The translations under genes were made by a program, and so were the position numbers. From Arthrobacter sp. zg-Y1171 (GTDB lineage Bacteria; Actinomycetota; Actinomycetes; Actinomycetales; Micrococcaceae): a stretch of 64,000 nt of DNA. A model generated the notes under the pieces. It saw only the letters and a program-made list of their open reading frames with translations. It was not told the DNA's origin and ran no database searches. This document shows positions 25,271 to 34,207 of this stretch, piece after piece (positions within the stretch are counted from its first letter, which is position 1; every line of letters starts with the position of its first letter). The stretch covers positions 2,542,001 through 2,606,000 of the forward strand of contig NZ_CP104264.1 in NCBI RefSeq assembly GCF_025244845.1. The letters run 5' to 3'.

Positions 25271-26302
25271 CTAGGCCCGCCGACGCTGCAGGACGTCGTC
25301 GAGGTTGATTTTGCCGGTTTCCGGGCGTGCCTGCTCCGCCTGCACGGAGGCGGGAGCGGTGGCGGGACGCAACGGAGTCTTGGTCAGGGACCGGGGCGTT
25401 TCAGGAAGGACGATCGGTTCGGGTGCCGGACGCTCTGCCTTGGGTGCATCTACATAAATGGGCTTGGGGAGCTCTACGGGCTGCCACGGCGTGGTGCTGG
25501 GCCGGGCCGGGGGCTGGACGGCGGCTGCTGCCACCTTCAGGGCCTCGGTGCGCAGTTCCTCGGCGGTAACGCGGGCAGGGACTCCTGCCGCCGCTGGGCT
25601 TTCGCCAGGTACGGCGGCGGACTCGCGGTCAAAGAGCACGGTTTCGGGCTGCGGTTCATTCTCCGGCGCCTGGACTGCGGGTGCCGGAACCTCATCGGGT
25701 TCGACGGCGGCCCGGTTCTGCGTGCGGCGGGGCTCCGGACCCATGGCGGCGCGGAAAGCGTCTTCCATCCGGCGTCGGCGGTCCCGCAGGGCGATCGTGC
25801 GGAGCATCGCAACCACCGCTGCCACGGCGGCCAGGCCGGCGGCGGGAACGAGCCAGGACACGGAGGTGAAGGCTGCAAGCAGTGTCCCGACCACAACGGC
25901 AAGGACGCCAAGGAGGCCGGTGGCCGCCAGGACTGTCCGGCCGGTGCGGATCCGGAAAGCCGGTGCCTGCTGCGCCGGGCGCAGGGCTGGCTGGTCATGG
26001 CTCTGGAACTGTGTTGCCCCGCCCCCGCTGGGTGTAGTGCTGATGTTGTTCATGATGATCCCCTGGGACCCCTTGTCCGGTGAGGCGGGCGGGCGGATGG
26101 TATTAGCTGTCTGTGCTGCCGTTTGTGTGGCGGGCCGGGCGGTTGCCTCGGCCCCGGAAGCAGCTGGACGGCGGAAGAAATACGGACCTACCCACACCAG
26201 CCAGAGTGCAACGGCCAGCGCCAGCACCAGTGAGCTGTTCAGTGACCCGAGCAGTGACCCGATGAGTGACCCGAGCAGTGAGCTGTTAAGAGGGAAGTCC
26301 AC
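25271..26302 (-). CDS. Membrane protein with N-terminal tetrapeptide repeats
   Basis: 343 residues. The N-terminus consists of repeats of the form NSSL/LGSL/IGSL encoded by 12-base tandem units, then a transmembrane helix (LVLALAVALWLVWVGPYFF) at about 25-43. A 100-residue Ala/Pro/Gln-rich linker, two more helices (TVLAATGLLGVLAVVVGTLL and WLVPAAGLAAVAAVVAML) and a long disordered acidic/proline-rich tail follow. The function is unknown. A single-TM N-terminus followed by a tail is seen in cell-envelope proteins near galU in Micrococcaceae as I recall. Confidence 0.72.
   Translation of the reverse strand: MDFPLNSSLLGSLIGSLLGSLNSSLVLALAVALWLVWVGPYFFRRPAASGAEATARPATQTAAQTANTIRPPASPDKGSQGIIMNNISTTPSGGGATQFQSHDQPALRPAQQAPAFRIRTGRTVLAATGLLGVLAVVVGTLLAAFTSVSWLVPAAGLAAVAAVVAMLRTIALRDRRRRMEDAFRAAMGPEPRRTQNRAAVEPDEVPAPAVQAPENEPQPETVLFDRESAAVPGESPAAAGVPARVTAEELRTEALKVAAAAVQPPARPSTTPWQPVELPKPIYVDAPKAERPAPEPIVLPETPRSLTKTPLRPATAPASVQAEQARPETGKINLDDVLQRRRA
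26229..26288 (-). repeat. Five tandem 12-base repeats
   Basis: Units AGTGAGCTGTTC, AGTGACCCGAGC, AGTGACCCGATG, AGTGACCCGAGC and AGTGAGCTGTTA lie end to end (26229-26288). On the minus strand they encode NSSL-LGSL-IGSL-LGSL-NSSL at the N-terminus of the membrane protein. Copy number could vary without a frameshift. Confidence 0.85.
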
Positions 26303-26383
26303 ACTTATGACCGTAGAAGCTCCGGGCGCCCGGTACGCGCATTACGTTCGGTGTGTCGGCGTGTCTGCTGTGAAAGTTGTTGC

Positions 26384-26998
26384 CTATTGTGCCCGGCGGG
26401 ACTTCCAGCGGTTCAACAGCCCCTCCGGCACCTCCTCCGCCGTGAGCGCAAAGCTCCGGTGGTCGGCCCATTTGCCGTCGATATGCAGGTACCGCTCGCG
26501 CAGTCCCTCGTCCCGGAATCCGAGTTTTTCCACCACCCGGAGACTCGGGCCGTTCTCCGGCCGGATGTTGATTTCCATCCGGTGCAGGGCCAGGGCCTGG
26601 AAGCAGTGGTCGGTGGCCAGTGCCACCGCAGTGGGCACAATTCCGAGCCCTGCCCGCCCCTGGTCCACCCAGTATCCGAGGGTTGCCATGCGCGCGGACC
26701 CCCACACGATGGTGGACACGGTCAGCTGGCCGACAATTGCCGGCTGCCGCGCGGGATCCTGCCGCTCCGTGATGAGGAACGGCAGGGCAGAGTCCTGCCG
26801 TGCCTGGCGGTTGAGGCTGCGCACCATGTCACCGTAGGTGGGCGGTTCGCCGCCCGGGACGGGATTGCTGGCCTCCCACGGGCCTACCCAGCGGGCGTTC
26901 CGGGAACGGACCTCTGTCCATTCCCGCCGGTCCCGGTGCCGGATCGGCCGGAGAATGACATCGTCACTCTCCAGCGTCACCGGCCATGACGCCCGCAT
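26384..26998 (-). CDS. GNAT family N-acetyltransferase (RimJ/RimL-like)
   Basis: 204 residues with a GNAT fold of the RimJ/RimL type: LRPIRHRDRREWTEVR at the N-terminus, the beta4/acetyl-CoA region TLGYWVDQGRAGLGIVPTAV, and VEKLGFRDEGLRERYLHIDG at the C-terminus. It could acetylate a protein N-terminus or a small molecule. It follows galU by 6 bases and is likely co-transcribed. Confidence 0.88.
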   Translation of the reverse strand: MRASWPVTLESDDVILRPIRHRDRREWTEVRSRNARWVGPWEASNPVPGGEPPTYGDMVRSLNRQARQDSALPFLITERQDPARQPAIVGQLTVSTIVWGSARMATLGYWVDQGRAGLGIVPTAVALATDHCFQALALHRMEINIRPENGPSLRVVEKLGFRDEGLRERYLHIDGKWADHRSFALTAEEVPEGLLNRWKSRRAQ

Positions 26999-27004
26999 GG
27001 GGTA

Positions 27005-27910
27005 TTAGTCTTCGAGCGTGTTGGTGAAATCCTTCAGCCAGTCCCGAAGGGCCGGGCCGAGGTCTTCACGTTCGGAAGCCAGTGACACCACTGCCTTGAG
27101 GTAGCTCAGCTTGTCACCGGTGTCATAGCGGCGGCCGCGGAAGACCACACCGTAGACTCCGGACCCTTCGCCGTCGGCGGCGGCCAGCGTCTGCAGCGCG
27201 TCCGTAAGCTGGATTTCCCCGCCGCGGCCGGGGCCGGTTTCTTCGAGGACTCCGAAGACCGAGGGGTGCAGCACATAACGGCCGATCACGGCCAGGTTGG
27301 AGGGAGCGTCGTCGACGTCGGGCTTCTCTACCAGTTTGTTGACCCGGACATAGTCCTCGCCCTCGACCACGGAGATGTCCGCGCAGCCGTAGGCACTGAT
27401 CTGTTCCGGATCAACCTCGATCAGGGCAATGACGGATCCGCCCGTCTTTGCCTGGACCTCGACCATCTTTCCCAGCAGTTCGTCACGGGCATCGATCAGG
27501 TCATCGCCCAGCAGGACGGCAAAGGGCTCGTCGCCGATATGCAGCTTGGCCCGCAGCACCGCGTGGCCCAGGCCCTTGGGATCGCCCTGGCGGAGGTAGT
27601 GGATTTCGCCCAGTTCGGAGGCCGCACGCACCATCGCAAGCTTTTCGTGGTCGCCCTTGTCTTCCAGCGTCTTCTCGATGAAGGGGACGCGGTCAAAGTG
27701 ATCCTCGAGGGAGCGCTTGTTCCGCCCCGTGATCATCAGGATGTCCGGCATGCCCGCGTTAACGGCTTCTTCAACCACGTACTGAATCGCCGGCTTGTCC
27801 ACCACCGGGAGCATTTCCTTCGGCATCGCCTTGGTGGCAGGGAGGAAGCGGGTACCCAGACCTGCTGCGGGGATTACGGCTTTGGTTATGGAGGGGCGTG
27901 ACGTCGTCAT
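27005..27910 (-). CDS. galU: UTP-glucose-1-phosphate uridylyltransferase
   Basis: Makes UDP-glucose from UTP and glucose-1-phosphate, feeding cell-envelope polysaccharides and trehalose-related metabolism. 301 residues with the nucleotidyltransferase signature AAGLGTRFLPATKAMPKEML at about 16-35, then KPAIQYVVEEAV. Divergent from the 5-FCL gene; a short palindrome (CTAAGAGGTCTTAG at 27925-27938) lies between them. Confidence 0.95.
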   Translation of the reverse strand: MTTSRPSITKAVIPAAGLGTRFLPATKAMPKEMLPVVDKPAIQYVVEEAVNAGMPDILMITGRNKRSLEDHFDRVPFIEKTLEDKGDHEKLAMVRAASELGEIHYLRQGDPKGLGHAVLRAKLHIGDEPFAVLLGDDLIDARDELLGKMVEVQAKTGGSVIALIEVDPEQISAYGCADISVVEGEDYVRVNKLVEKPDVDDAPSNLAVIGRYVLHPSVFGVLEETGPGRGGEIQLTDALQTLAAADGEGSGVYGVVFRGRRYDTGDKLSYLKAVVSLASEREDLGPALRDWLKDFTNTLED

Positions 27911-27975
27911 AGTCGTAAGCGTACCTAAGAGGTCTTAGATTGCACCAAATAAGCACGCTTATAGAGAATGGGGGT

Positions 27976-28593
27976 ATGTGTGCGCTTGCGAAGGACCAGG
28001 CCCGAAAGGACTTCCTGCGGCTGCGGCGGGAGTTGACCGCGGAGGACAGGGCCGAAGCGGTCCAGGGACTGGCCCGCATCGGGCTGCGGGGGGTCCGGCA
28101 ACGGGTACCCAGGGGCGGAACCGTGGCCGGCTACCTCTCCGTGGGGAACGAGCCGGGCATGGATGCGCTGCTCCCCGGACTGGTGAGGGCCGGGTACCGC
28201 GTGGTGGTCCCCGTGTGCGAACCCGAATGGCAGCTGTCATGGGCCGATTGGACCCCCGAGACCGAGTTGGTGCCTGGACTGCATGCTTCCCTGCTGGAAC
28301 CGGCTGGACAACGCTATGCCGCCTCCGACCTGCCGGAGCTGGGCCTGGTCCTTGTTCCCGCGCTGGCCGCCGATGCCGCGGGCGGACGGATGGGCAAGGG
28401 CGGTGGCTACTATGACCGGTTCCTGGCCAAGCTGCGGGCGGACGGCAATCCTGCCGCTGCCGTGGCAGTGGTTTTCGAGCACGAATACGTTCCTGCCGGC
28501 AGCTTCGAAACCACTCCCCTGGACGCGGCCGTGGACGCCGTGCTCACCCCCGAAGCCTGGCGGCCCGTGCCGTCGGAGCCCATGTATACTTAG
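27976..28593 (+). CDS. 5-formyltetrahydrofolate cyclo-ligase
   Basis: 205 residues from ATG 27976, preceded by a G-rich GGGGG site; the longer frame from TTG 27940 is less likely. It converts 5-formyl-THF to 5,10-methenyl-THF with ATP. The signature GRMGKGGGYYDRFL near 141-154 and the start KDQARKDFLRLRREL fit the family. Its last codons contain a -10 hexamer and the start of the CIRCE element for the downstream fmdB-like gene. Confidence 0.93.
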   Translation: MCALAKDQARKDFLRLRRELTAEDRAEAVQGLARIGLRGVRQRVPRGGTVAGYLSVGNEPGMDALLPGLVRAGYRVVVPVCEPEWQLSWADWTPETELVPGLHASLLEPAGQRYAASDLPELGLVLVPALAADAAGGRMGKGGGYYDRFLAKLRADGNPAAAVAVVFEHEYVPAGSFETTPLDAAVDAVLTPEAWRPVPSEPMYT

Positions 28594-28616
28594 CACTCAA
28601 GGCTTGAGAGTGCCAG
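28585..28616 (+). promoter_or_regulatory. CIRCE (HrcA operator) and -10 box before fmdB-like gene
   Basis: TTAGCACTC, a 9-base spacer, then GAGTGCCAG (28590-28616) match the CIRCE consensus TTAGCACTC-N9-GAGTGCTAA with two mismatches; it shares its right half-site with CIRCE 2 of the groE promoter. TATACT (28585-28590) overlaps its left edge as a likely -10. The -35 is weak. Confidence 0.75.
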
Positions 28617-28647
28617 CTTTGAGAGTGCCCCAAGGAGGATTACCAGA

Positions 28648-28947
28648 GTGCCCACGTATGCCTACGCCTGCAAGGATTGCTCCCATTCGTTCGATATCCA
28701 GCAGTCCTTCAGTGAAGACTCCCTGACGGTCTGCCCCGAGTGCGGCGGCCGCCTGCGCAAGAAGTTCAACAGCGTCGGAGTTGTCTTCAAGGGCTCCGGT
28801 TTCTACCGCACCGATTCACGCGAAGCTGCCTCCACTGTTCCTGCAGCCCCCTCCAAAACCGAGAGCTCCCCGGCACCGGCCACAACTTCCGGCAGCGGGA
28901 CGTCCACGCCTGCAGCCGCTGCAGGCTCCGGCAGCGCCCAGCCGTAA
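28648..28947 (+). CDS. FmdB-family zinc-ribbon protein
   Basis: 99 residues from GTG 28648 with a strong AAGGAGGA site. N-terminal MPTYAYACKDCSHSFDI and CPECGGRLRKKF form a four-cysteine zinc ribbon, followed by a Ser/Pro/Ala-rich disordered tail from about residue 55. This is the FmdB (regulatory protein) family of uncertain role. The CIRCE element just upstream suggests heat-shock-type control by HrcA, which is interesting for a protein of unknown function. Confidence 0.9.
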   Translation: MPTYAYACKDCSHSFDIQQSFSEDSLTVCPECGGRLRKKFNSVGVVFKGSGFYRTDSREAASTVPAAPSKTESSPAPATTSGSGTSTPAAAAGSGSAQP

Positions 28948-29147
28948 GCCCTGCCGCCGGGCCTGCTTCCCCGGCAGCACAGCCTCCAGGCACTGCGGTC
29001 CCGCACCGGCCCGTACGGTTCGCCTGCCGTGTATCCACTGTGCACTGCGCCTCCACACCGGCCTTTCCGGCCGGGCCGTTCCCGTGTGCGTTGAGCCTTG
29101 CGCAGGGCCGCCCCTGTTACGGGGCGTAAAGCCGCTAGCGTCGTGCC

Positions 29148-29891
29148 ATGCCTTTTCGCCGCCGCTCTGCCAAGGTGTCCCCCGGCGCTGCCGCCTACCC
29201 GGGACAGCCGTCCGTTTCCGGCGGTCCCCTCTCGGGGATGCGCCGCTTTATTGTCCGCCACCGCCGCCTCCTTGCTGCCCTGGCCTGCTGCGCCGCCGCG
29301 GGGTCTGCGGTCGAAGCGCTGGTACCGGCGGCTGCGGAACGGACCGTGATTGTGCGCGCGGCCCGGGATTTGCCGGCCGGTACGGTGCTGGACTCCGGGA
29401 CACTGGAAACTGTCCGCCTACCGGCTGAAGCCGTCCCACCGGGCGCCCACGAACAGCCGGACGCGCTGGTGGGCAGGCGCCTCGCCACGCCGCTGTTGCG
29501 CGGCAGCCCCGTCACGGACATTTCCCTGGCCGGTGCCGGACTTTTGGCCGGTGCCCCGCCCGGTTCCGTGGCAGTGCCGCTGCGCCCGGCTGACCCGTCC
29601 GTCCTCGATCTGCTGGGTCCCGGACAACTCGTCAACGTTGTTGCGGGTGGCGAAGCGGCGTGGGTGGGTGCCGAGTCGGGGCACTATGCGGAGGACGGCA
29701 GCAGCGCGGTGGTGCTGGCAGCCTCGGTGCCGGTGCTGTGGGTGTCCGGCGGCGAGCCCGCGGGCGGGGGCTGGCCAGGCAACGGCGGCGGCGAGGGCCT
29801 GGTGGTGGTGGCCGCGGACCGGGAGAACGCTGCCCGGCTCACAGCGGCTTCCGGGAACGAAGGGATCTATCTTGTCCTGACGGGCGGCTAG
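29148..29891 (+). CDS. SAF-domain protein (CpaB/RcpC-like)
   Basis: 247 residues. A basic N-terminus and one transmembrane helix (LLAALACCAAAGSAVEALVP) are followed by a SAF domain (VIVRAARDLPAGTVLDSGTLETV, VGRRLATPLLRGSPVTD) at about 65-130 and a CpaB-like C-terminal region (VAVPLRPADPSVLDLLGPGQLVNVV). CpaB-type proteins assemble Flp/tight-adherence pili; here no other pilus gene is adjacent, so a stand-alone envelope role is equally possible. Confidence 0.8.
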   Translation: MPFRRRSAKVSPGAAAYPGQPSVSGGPLSGMRRFIVRHRRLLAALACCAAAGSAVEALVPAAAERTVIVRAARDLPAGTVLDSGTLETVRLPAEAVPPGAHEQPDALVGRRLATPLLRGSPVTDISLAGAGLLAGAPPGSVAVPLRPADPSVLDLLGPGQLVNVVAGGEAAWVGAESGHYAEDGSSAVVLAASVPVLWVSGGEPAGGGWPGNGGGEGLVVVAADRENAARLTAASGNEGIYLVLTGG

Positions 29892-29914
29892 CCGCGGCCG
29901 GGCGAGCCGGCCGC

Positions 29915-30211
29915 TTATCCCCAGTGCGGAGGCCGCTGCTCCCGGAGCCACGATTCGCTGTCTTCCGTGCTGTCGCCCCAGGCCCGGGGATCATCTTCCT
30001 TGGCGACGACGGGCAGCAGCCCGGCCGGCCCGCCGGGCCCGGGCGAAACCGCCCGGCGGTTTCCGCGCCTGCGGGTTCCGCTGCGGGTTCCGCTGCTGCC
30101 GCTGGTGCTGCCATCCGTGGACTGGCGTTCGCCCGCTGCTGCCGTTGTGCCGGTCCCCGAGGCCGCGGCGGTTTCCTCCGCCGCGGCCTTCCCTGTGGGT
30201 TCCTTAGTCAT
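29915..30211 (-). CDS. Small disordered protein with conserved C-terminal motif
   Basis: 98 residues, mostly Ser/Thr/Gly/Ala-rich and basic, ending DDPRAWGDSTEDSESWLREQ then RPPHWG. The compact acidic-aromatic tail looks conserved, the rest disordered. It starts 3 bases after the stop of the large helicase and is co-transcribed with it; it may be a partner or regulatory peptide of that helicase (inference). Confidence 0.6.
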   Translation of the reverse strand: MTKEPTGKAAAEETAAASGTGTTAAAGERQSTDGSTSGSSGTRSGTRRRGNRRAVSPGPGGPAGLLPVVAKEDDPRAWGDSTEDSESWLREQRPPHWG

Positions 30212-30214
30212 CGC

Positions 30215-33200
30215 TCATTCTCCTGCTGCGTTGTCCGGGACGGATCCCGACCTCCGTTCACGCATCCGGCTGCTTCCGTGCGGAGTCACCGTGACCTGGG
30301 CTGCCGGGCGGGCAGCCTCATCCGTGCCTGCCTCGGGAGTAACCGTGCTGCGGGGCACGGGCTGCTGCCCGACCGGAGGATCCGGCAGCTCGAGGTAGCG
30401 GCTCACCAGGTCGGCGCAGGCGGACGGGTCGCTGAAGACCTCAATGGTCCACAGCGGCATGTACCGCCAGCCGCGCCGTTCAAGCAGCTGCGGCCGGAGC
30501 CGGCTGCGTTCGCGCACGGACATCGCCCGGTAGCGTTCGGTGCCGTCGGACTCGATGGCCAGCGGCGCCGGCGTACCGGTCGGACCGGCCGAATGGGGAG
30601 CCGCTGCGACAATGTCGATGGCGCCGTCGTAGTGGTCCCAGACCTTCGCGCCGCGTTCCCGCAGGCGGCCGACCAGATCCGCGACCAGCGGATCCTCCTC
30701 CATGATGCCTCCGGCAGCAGGGATTTCCTCCCTGGCGGTTTCCGGATCGAGCTCCCGCTTGATGAGTTCGTAGAAGTCCAGGGCGCCGTAGCCCAGCCGC
30801 GTGCGGTCCAGGTCTGCCGGCTGGAAGCAGGTCAGCACATGCTGCTTGTAACGGGCCCGGGTCATGGCCGTGACGAATTTCTTGCGTCCGTCAGGTGCCG
30901 ACAACGGGCCGAAGTTGTGCAGGGCACGCCCGTGCGGGGTACGCCCGAAGCCGAGGGAGAAGATCACGCAGTCCCGGACCATGCCCACGGCGCGGTCCAC
31001 CGGCACGACCCGGAAGGACTCGGACTTCGCCGTGAAGAAGTCCGCGGCCCAGGGGAAGTTGGCCATCTGGACACGGATTGCCTCGGCCACCCGCACGGCG
31101 TGGCGCGGGCTGGCGGTGATGACGCCGAGGGACTGGTGCGGGCGGCGGCGGATGTGTTCGAAGACCAGGTCAACTACGCGGTTGACCTCGGCCGCGACAC
31201 TCTCCACGCCCTCATGGTCAGCGCTGGGCATGCCGGTGCCGTCCGGCAGGTATTCCACGGAGAGTGCGCGGTGGCCGGTGGTGACCTCGTCTGCACTCGG
31301 GACCATGGAAAGGCGTCCGCCGTAGAAGGACTCGCTGAGCTGGCGCAGCAGTGCCTTATCGGTGCCGCGGTAAACGGTGGAGAGGCAGCGCGTGGGCAGG
31401 ACGCGTTCCAGCGCTTCGAAGGCGCTGAGCAGCTCAACGTGCTGCGGTGCTGTTCCGGCCGGCTCAACACCGATCGTGAAGGGCCGCGGCCCGCCCAGGC
31501 AGCTGTCACCGAAGGCGATAACCTGCGAAGCGCGTGCCAGTGCCGGGACGGCAGACTGCAGGCTGGTGGACTCGGCATCAAGGAGGACCACGGTGTCGAA
31601 GCGGCGGTGTTCGGGCAGTACCATCGGCAGCACCAGGGGGCTGGCAGCCCACACCGGCAGCAGCGAGGACACGAGTTCCTCGGACTGCAGGCCCAGGCTG
31701 TCCAGGGACAGCTCGCCGTCCTTGAGCAGCTCGCGCAGGTCTTCGGCAGCACCCTTCGCGGCCTGGACGCCCGAGCGCCAGCGCGACGCAAGGCTCCAGC
31801 GCAGCCGGGCTGCGCCCGAGGCAATGTGGGCGTTGTCCGCCAGCCGGTACTCCGCTTCCAGGCGGCGCAGGCTGTTGCCGTCGGACATGGCAAGGTAATC
31901 GTCGCCGCTGATCATGGCTTCGAGGGCGGACTGCCACCATGCCAGTTCCAGCTCGTAACCCACGTGGCGGGGCTGGACTTCGCGTGCGCTCAGGTCATCC
32001 AGCAGTTCGCCCAGGCCCTGGGCACGCATCTCGTCGAGCAGCAGGGTCCGTTCGGGCAGCGTTTCCAGGGTTTCCCGGTCCCCCGCGAGCTGGCTGAGCT
32101 GCTTCTCAAGTTCATCGAGCGGCAGGGATGCCAGGTCAGGATGGAGCGGCGTCTCGGCCAGGATGCCGGTCAGGGTATCCAGCTGGCGCTTGACCAGCAG
32201 GTAGGAACGGTTGATCTCGGCCAGGCCGGTGGGCACCGAGGGGTGGCGCTGGGTGGTGGCGTAGCGGGTCCAGACGGCACGCTGCTGCTGGACTTCTGCC
32301 AGGGAGGCGTGCAGGTCGGAAATATGCACACCGGGCCGGACGTATTCCTTGGCCACGCGCCGCAGGCGGGAGCGGGTCATGGAGCTCATATCGATGCCGC
32401 GTTCCCGCCGCCAGGACGAAGACGCGGTTGCCGAGATCAGGTCCGTCACCGGGCGGTCGAAAATGTCCGGGGTGAACTTGTCCAGGCTTTCGCGCACGGC
32501 AACCAGCAGTTCCAGCTGTTCGCCCCACTGGGCAAATGTTTCGCCGAGGCGGATTTCCGAATGCTCGGCCACGTCCTGGACCTTGGCGCGCAGCGCCGGC
32601 AGGTCCGCCGCAAGGGTCTGGGTCAGCGCGTACGCTTCTTCCGTTTCCTTGCGGTTGAGCAGCTTGGCTCCGTACCACGGGCTGGTGGTAGCTGCCCGGC
32701 TGAAGCTGCCGAGTTCGGCGGCCCGGCGCAGGCGGCCGGAGAGTTCGGTGCGGTCGGTGATGCTGTCCAGGACGCTCCGCTTGAGCCGGACGGTGGTGGC
32801 CGGCGCCGGGTTCATGGAGGTCAGCTCGGCCAGGGACTGCATGGCCTGGTAGGGCGAGCATCCCCAGCGGCGGCGGACGTTGTGCAGCGACTTCACGTGG
32901 TCGCGGAGCTGGTGGCGGTTTTCGAGCAGGACCTTGTGCAGGCTGTCCAGTTCCGGGGCCTGCGCCTTTTCGTTGCGCACGATGGCCCGGACCAGCTGGT
33001 CCTTCAACTGCTGCTGGGTGAGGCCGGCGTTGGCCTGCAGGACCAGGGAGCCAAGCTGCATCGCGTCCAGCTCGGAGACGAACTGGTTCAGGGTGCTGCG
33101 CCGTTCCGCCACTACCAGGACGGATTTGCCGGCATTGGCCAGCGCCGCCACGGCGTTCAGCGCGGTCTGGGTCTGGCCCGTACCGGCCGGCGCGGAGACT

Positions 33201-34060
33201 ACCAGCGACTGGCCTGCGTTGATCAGGTCCAGGACTTCCTGCTGCTGGCGGTCGGCGTCGAGGATGAGCAGCTCATCCGCGGGATCCCGCTCGTCCAGGG
33301 CCGGCAGGTCCAGCGGTTCGGGGATGGCCGGACCGGTGGAGCCGTCCCGGGCGGCGTCGATCAGTGCGCGGAGGATCGGATGGGCCGGGTCCAGCGCCGG
33401 ATCCTCGCTGAGGTCGGACAGGTCGGCGAAGGTGGAAACCAGCAGGCGGTGTTCAATGTTGATTCCGCGGACGCTGCCGGTAACGGCGCGGAGCTTTTCC
33501 AGCACGGGGTGGGGATCAAAGCGGGCGGTGCCGTAGGCGAGGCGGGTGAGCGCGTCGACGTCGATGTCCAGGCCCTGCTCATGCTGCAGGTGGCGGACCA
33601 GGGCGGGGTTCAGCGCCGCCTTTTCGGTCAGCTGCAGCTCATAGTCATCCTGTGAGGCGTGGACCGTCAGCGCCACGGGCGTGAGCAGCACGGGGGCCGT
33701 CAGGGACTCGGGACGCAGTGCTTCATCCGAGGCATAGCGCCAGGACGCGGTTCCCGCAGCCATGTAGCCGACGTCGATGCCGCGGTCGGTGCCCAGCTCG
33801 TAGATCTTCGCGCGCAGCAGGCGGCCCGCCTTCATGGCGGCACCGTACTGGTCCGGGTCACGCAGCAGGGTCGACAGGCGGGTACGCCGGCCGGCGAGCA
33901 ACTGGGCCAGGCCGGAGGGATGCGCGTGCGTCAGGTCGATGCTGTTGGCGGCGGACGGCGTGAAATGGAGCAGTGTGTCCGTTCCGGCGTGCTGTCCCAA
34001 TTGTCCCAGCCACGGCAGCAGGAAGTCCGAGGGATTCTCCCCGGTATTCTGCTCAGACAC
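30215..34060 (-). CDS. Large SF1-like helicase with degenerate ATPase motifs and nuclease-like tail
   Basis: 1281 residues from GTG 34060, chosen because AGAGGG lies 5 bases upstream; the longer frame is weak. It has an SF1 (DUF4011-like) helicase layout with AAA_11-like core: LVVSAPAGTGQTQTA at 286-300, where the catalytic Walker A lysine is replaced by glutamine, and LLDAEST near 825 in place of the usual DEAS Walker B. The C-terminal about 110 residues contain IDIVAAAP, PLAIESDG and RSRLRPQLLERRGW, resembling a DUF559/Vsr-like nuclease. If the K-to-Q change is real it may not hydrolyse ATP normally. Adjacent to guaA. Confidence 0.82.
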   Translation of the reverse strand: MSEQNTGENPSDFLLPWLGQLGQHAGTDTLLHFTPSAANSIDLTHAHPSGLAQLLAGRRTRLSTLLRDPDQYGAAMKAGRLLRAKIYELGTDRGIDVGYMAAGTASWRYASDEALRPESLTAPVLLTPVALTVHASQDDYELQLTEKAALNPALVRHLQHEQGLDIDVDALTRLAYGTARFDPHPVLEKLRAVTGSVRGINIEHRLLVSTFADLSDLSEDPALDPAHPILRALIDAARDGSTGPAIPEPLDLPALDERDPADELLILDADRQQQEVLDLINAGQSLVVSAPAGTGQTQTALNAVAALANAGKSVLVVAERRSTLNQFVSELDAMQLGSLVLQANAGLTQQQLKDQLVRAIVRNEKAQAPELDSLHKVLLENRHQLRDHVKSLHNVRRRWGCSPYQAMQSLAELTSMNPAPATTVRLKRSVLDSITDRTELSGRLRRAAELGSFSRAATTSPWYGAKLLNRKETEEAYALTQTLAADLPALRAKVQDVAEHSEIRLGETFAQWGEQLELLVAVRESLDKFTPDIFDRPVTDLISATASSSWRRERGIDMSSMTRSRLRRVAKEYVRPGVHISDLHASLAEVQQQRAVWTRYATTQRHPSVPTGLAEINRSYLLVKRQLDTLTGILAETPLHPDLASLPLDELEKQLSQLAGDRETLETLPERTLLLDEMRAQGLGELLDDLSAREVQPRHVGYELELAWWQSALEAMISGDDYLAMSDGNSLRRLEAEYRLADNAHIASGAARLRWSLASRWRSGVQAAKGAAEDLRELLKDGELSLDSLGLQSEELVSSLLPVWAASPLVLPMVLPEHRRFDTVVLLDAESTSLQSAVPALARASQVIAFGDSCLGGPRPFTIGVEPAGTAPQHVELLSAFEALERVLPTRCLSTVYRGTDKALLRQLSESFYGGRLSMVPSADEVTTGHRALSVEYLPDGTGMPSADHEGVESVAAEVNRVVDLVFEHIRRRPHQSLGVITASPRHAVRVAEAIRVQMANFPWAADFFTAKSESFRVVPVDRAVGMVRDCVIFSLGFGRTPHGRALHNFGPLSAPDGRKKFVTAMTRARYKQHVLTCFQPADLDRTRLGYGALDFYELIKRELDPETAREEIPAAGGIMEEDPLVADLVGRLRERGAKVWDHYDGAIDIVAAAPHSAGPTGTPAPLAIESDGTERYRAMSVRERSRLRPQLLERRGWRYMPLWTIEVFSDPSACADLVSRYLELPDPPVGQQPVPRSTVTPEAGTDEAARPAAQVTVTPHGSSRMRERRSGSVPDNAAGE

Positions 34061-34166
34061 TAGTGCCCTCTTTTCTGCACTTCCGCGCGTTCTCGACCAA
34101 ATTGGCATACCTTCAAAACTATCGCGTCGGGGCGGGTTTCCCGAACATAGCAACGCGGGGGACAAA

Positions 34167-34197
34167 ACCGAGGACGGCCGAAACGGCCGTCCTCGGT
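34167..34197 (-). terminator. guaA terminator
   Basis: ACCGAGGACGGCCG and its perfect complement form a 14-bp stem with an AAA loop, about 10 bases past the guaA stop codon. Confidence 0.8.
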
Positions 34198-34207
34198 CCC
34201 CTTTACG

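Noticed and set aside
29660..33655. 1331-residue plus-strand ORF
   Set aside because: Antisense to the large helicase gene in a GC-rich frame; residue composition is atypical and no domain is visible.
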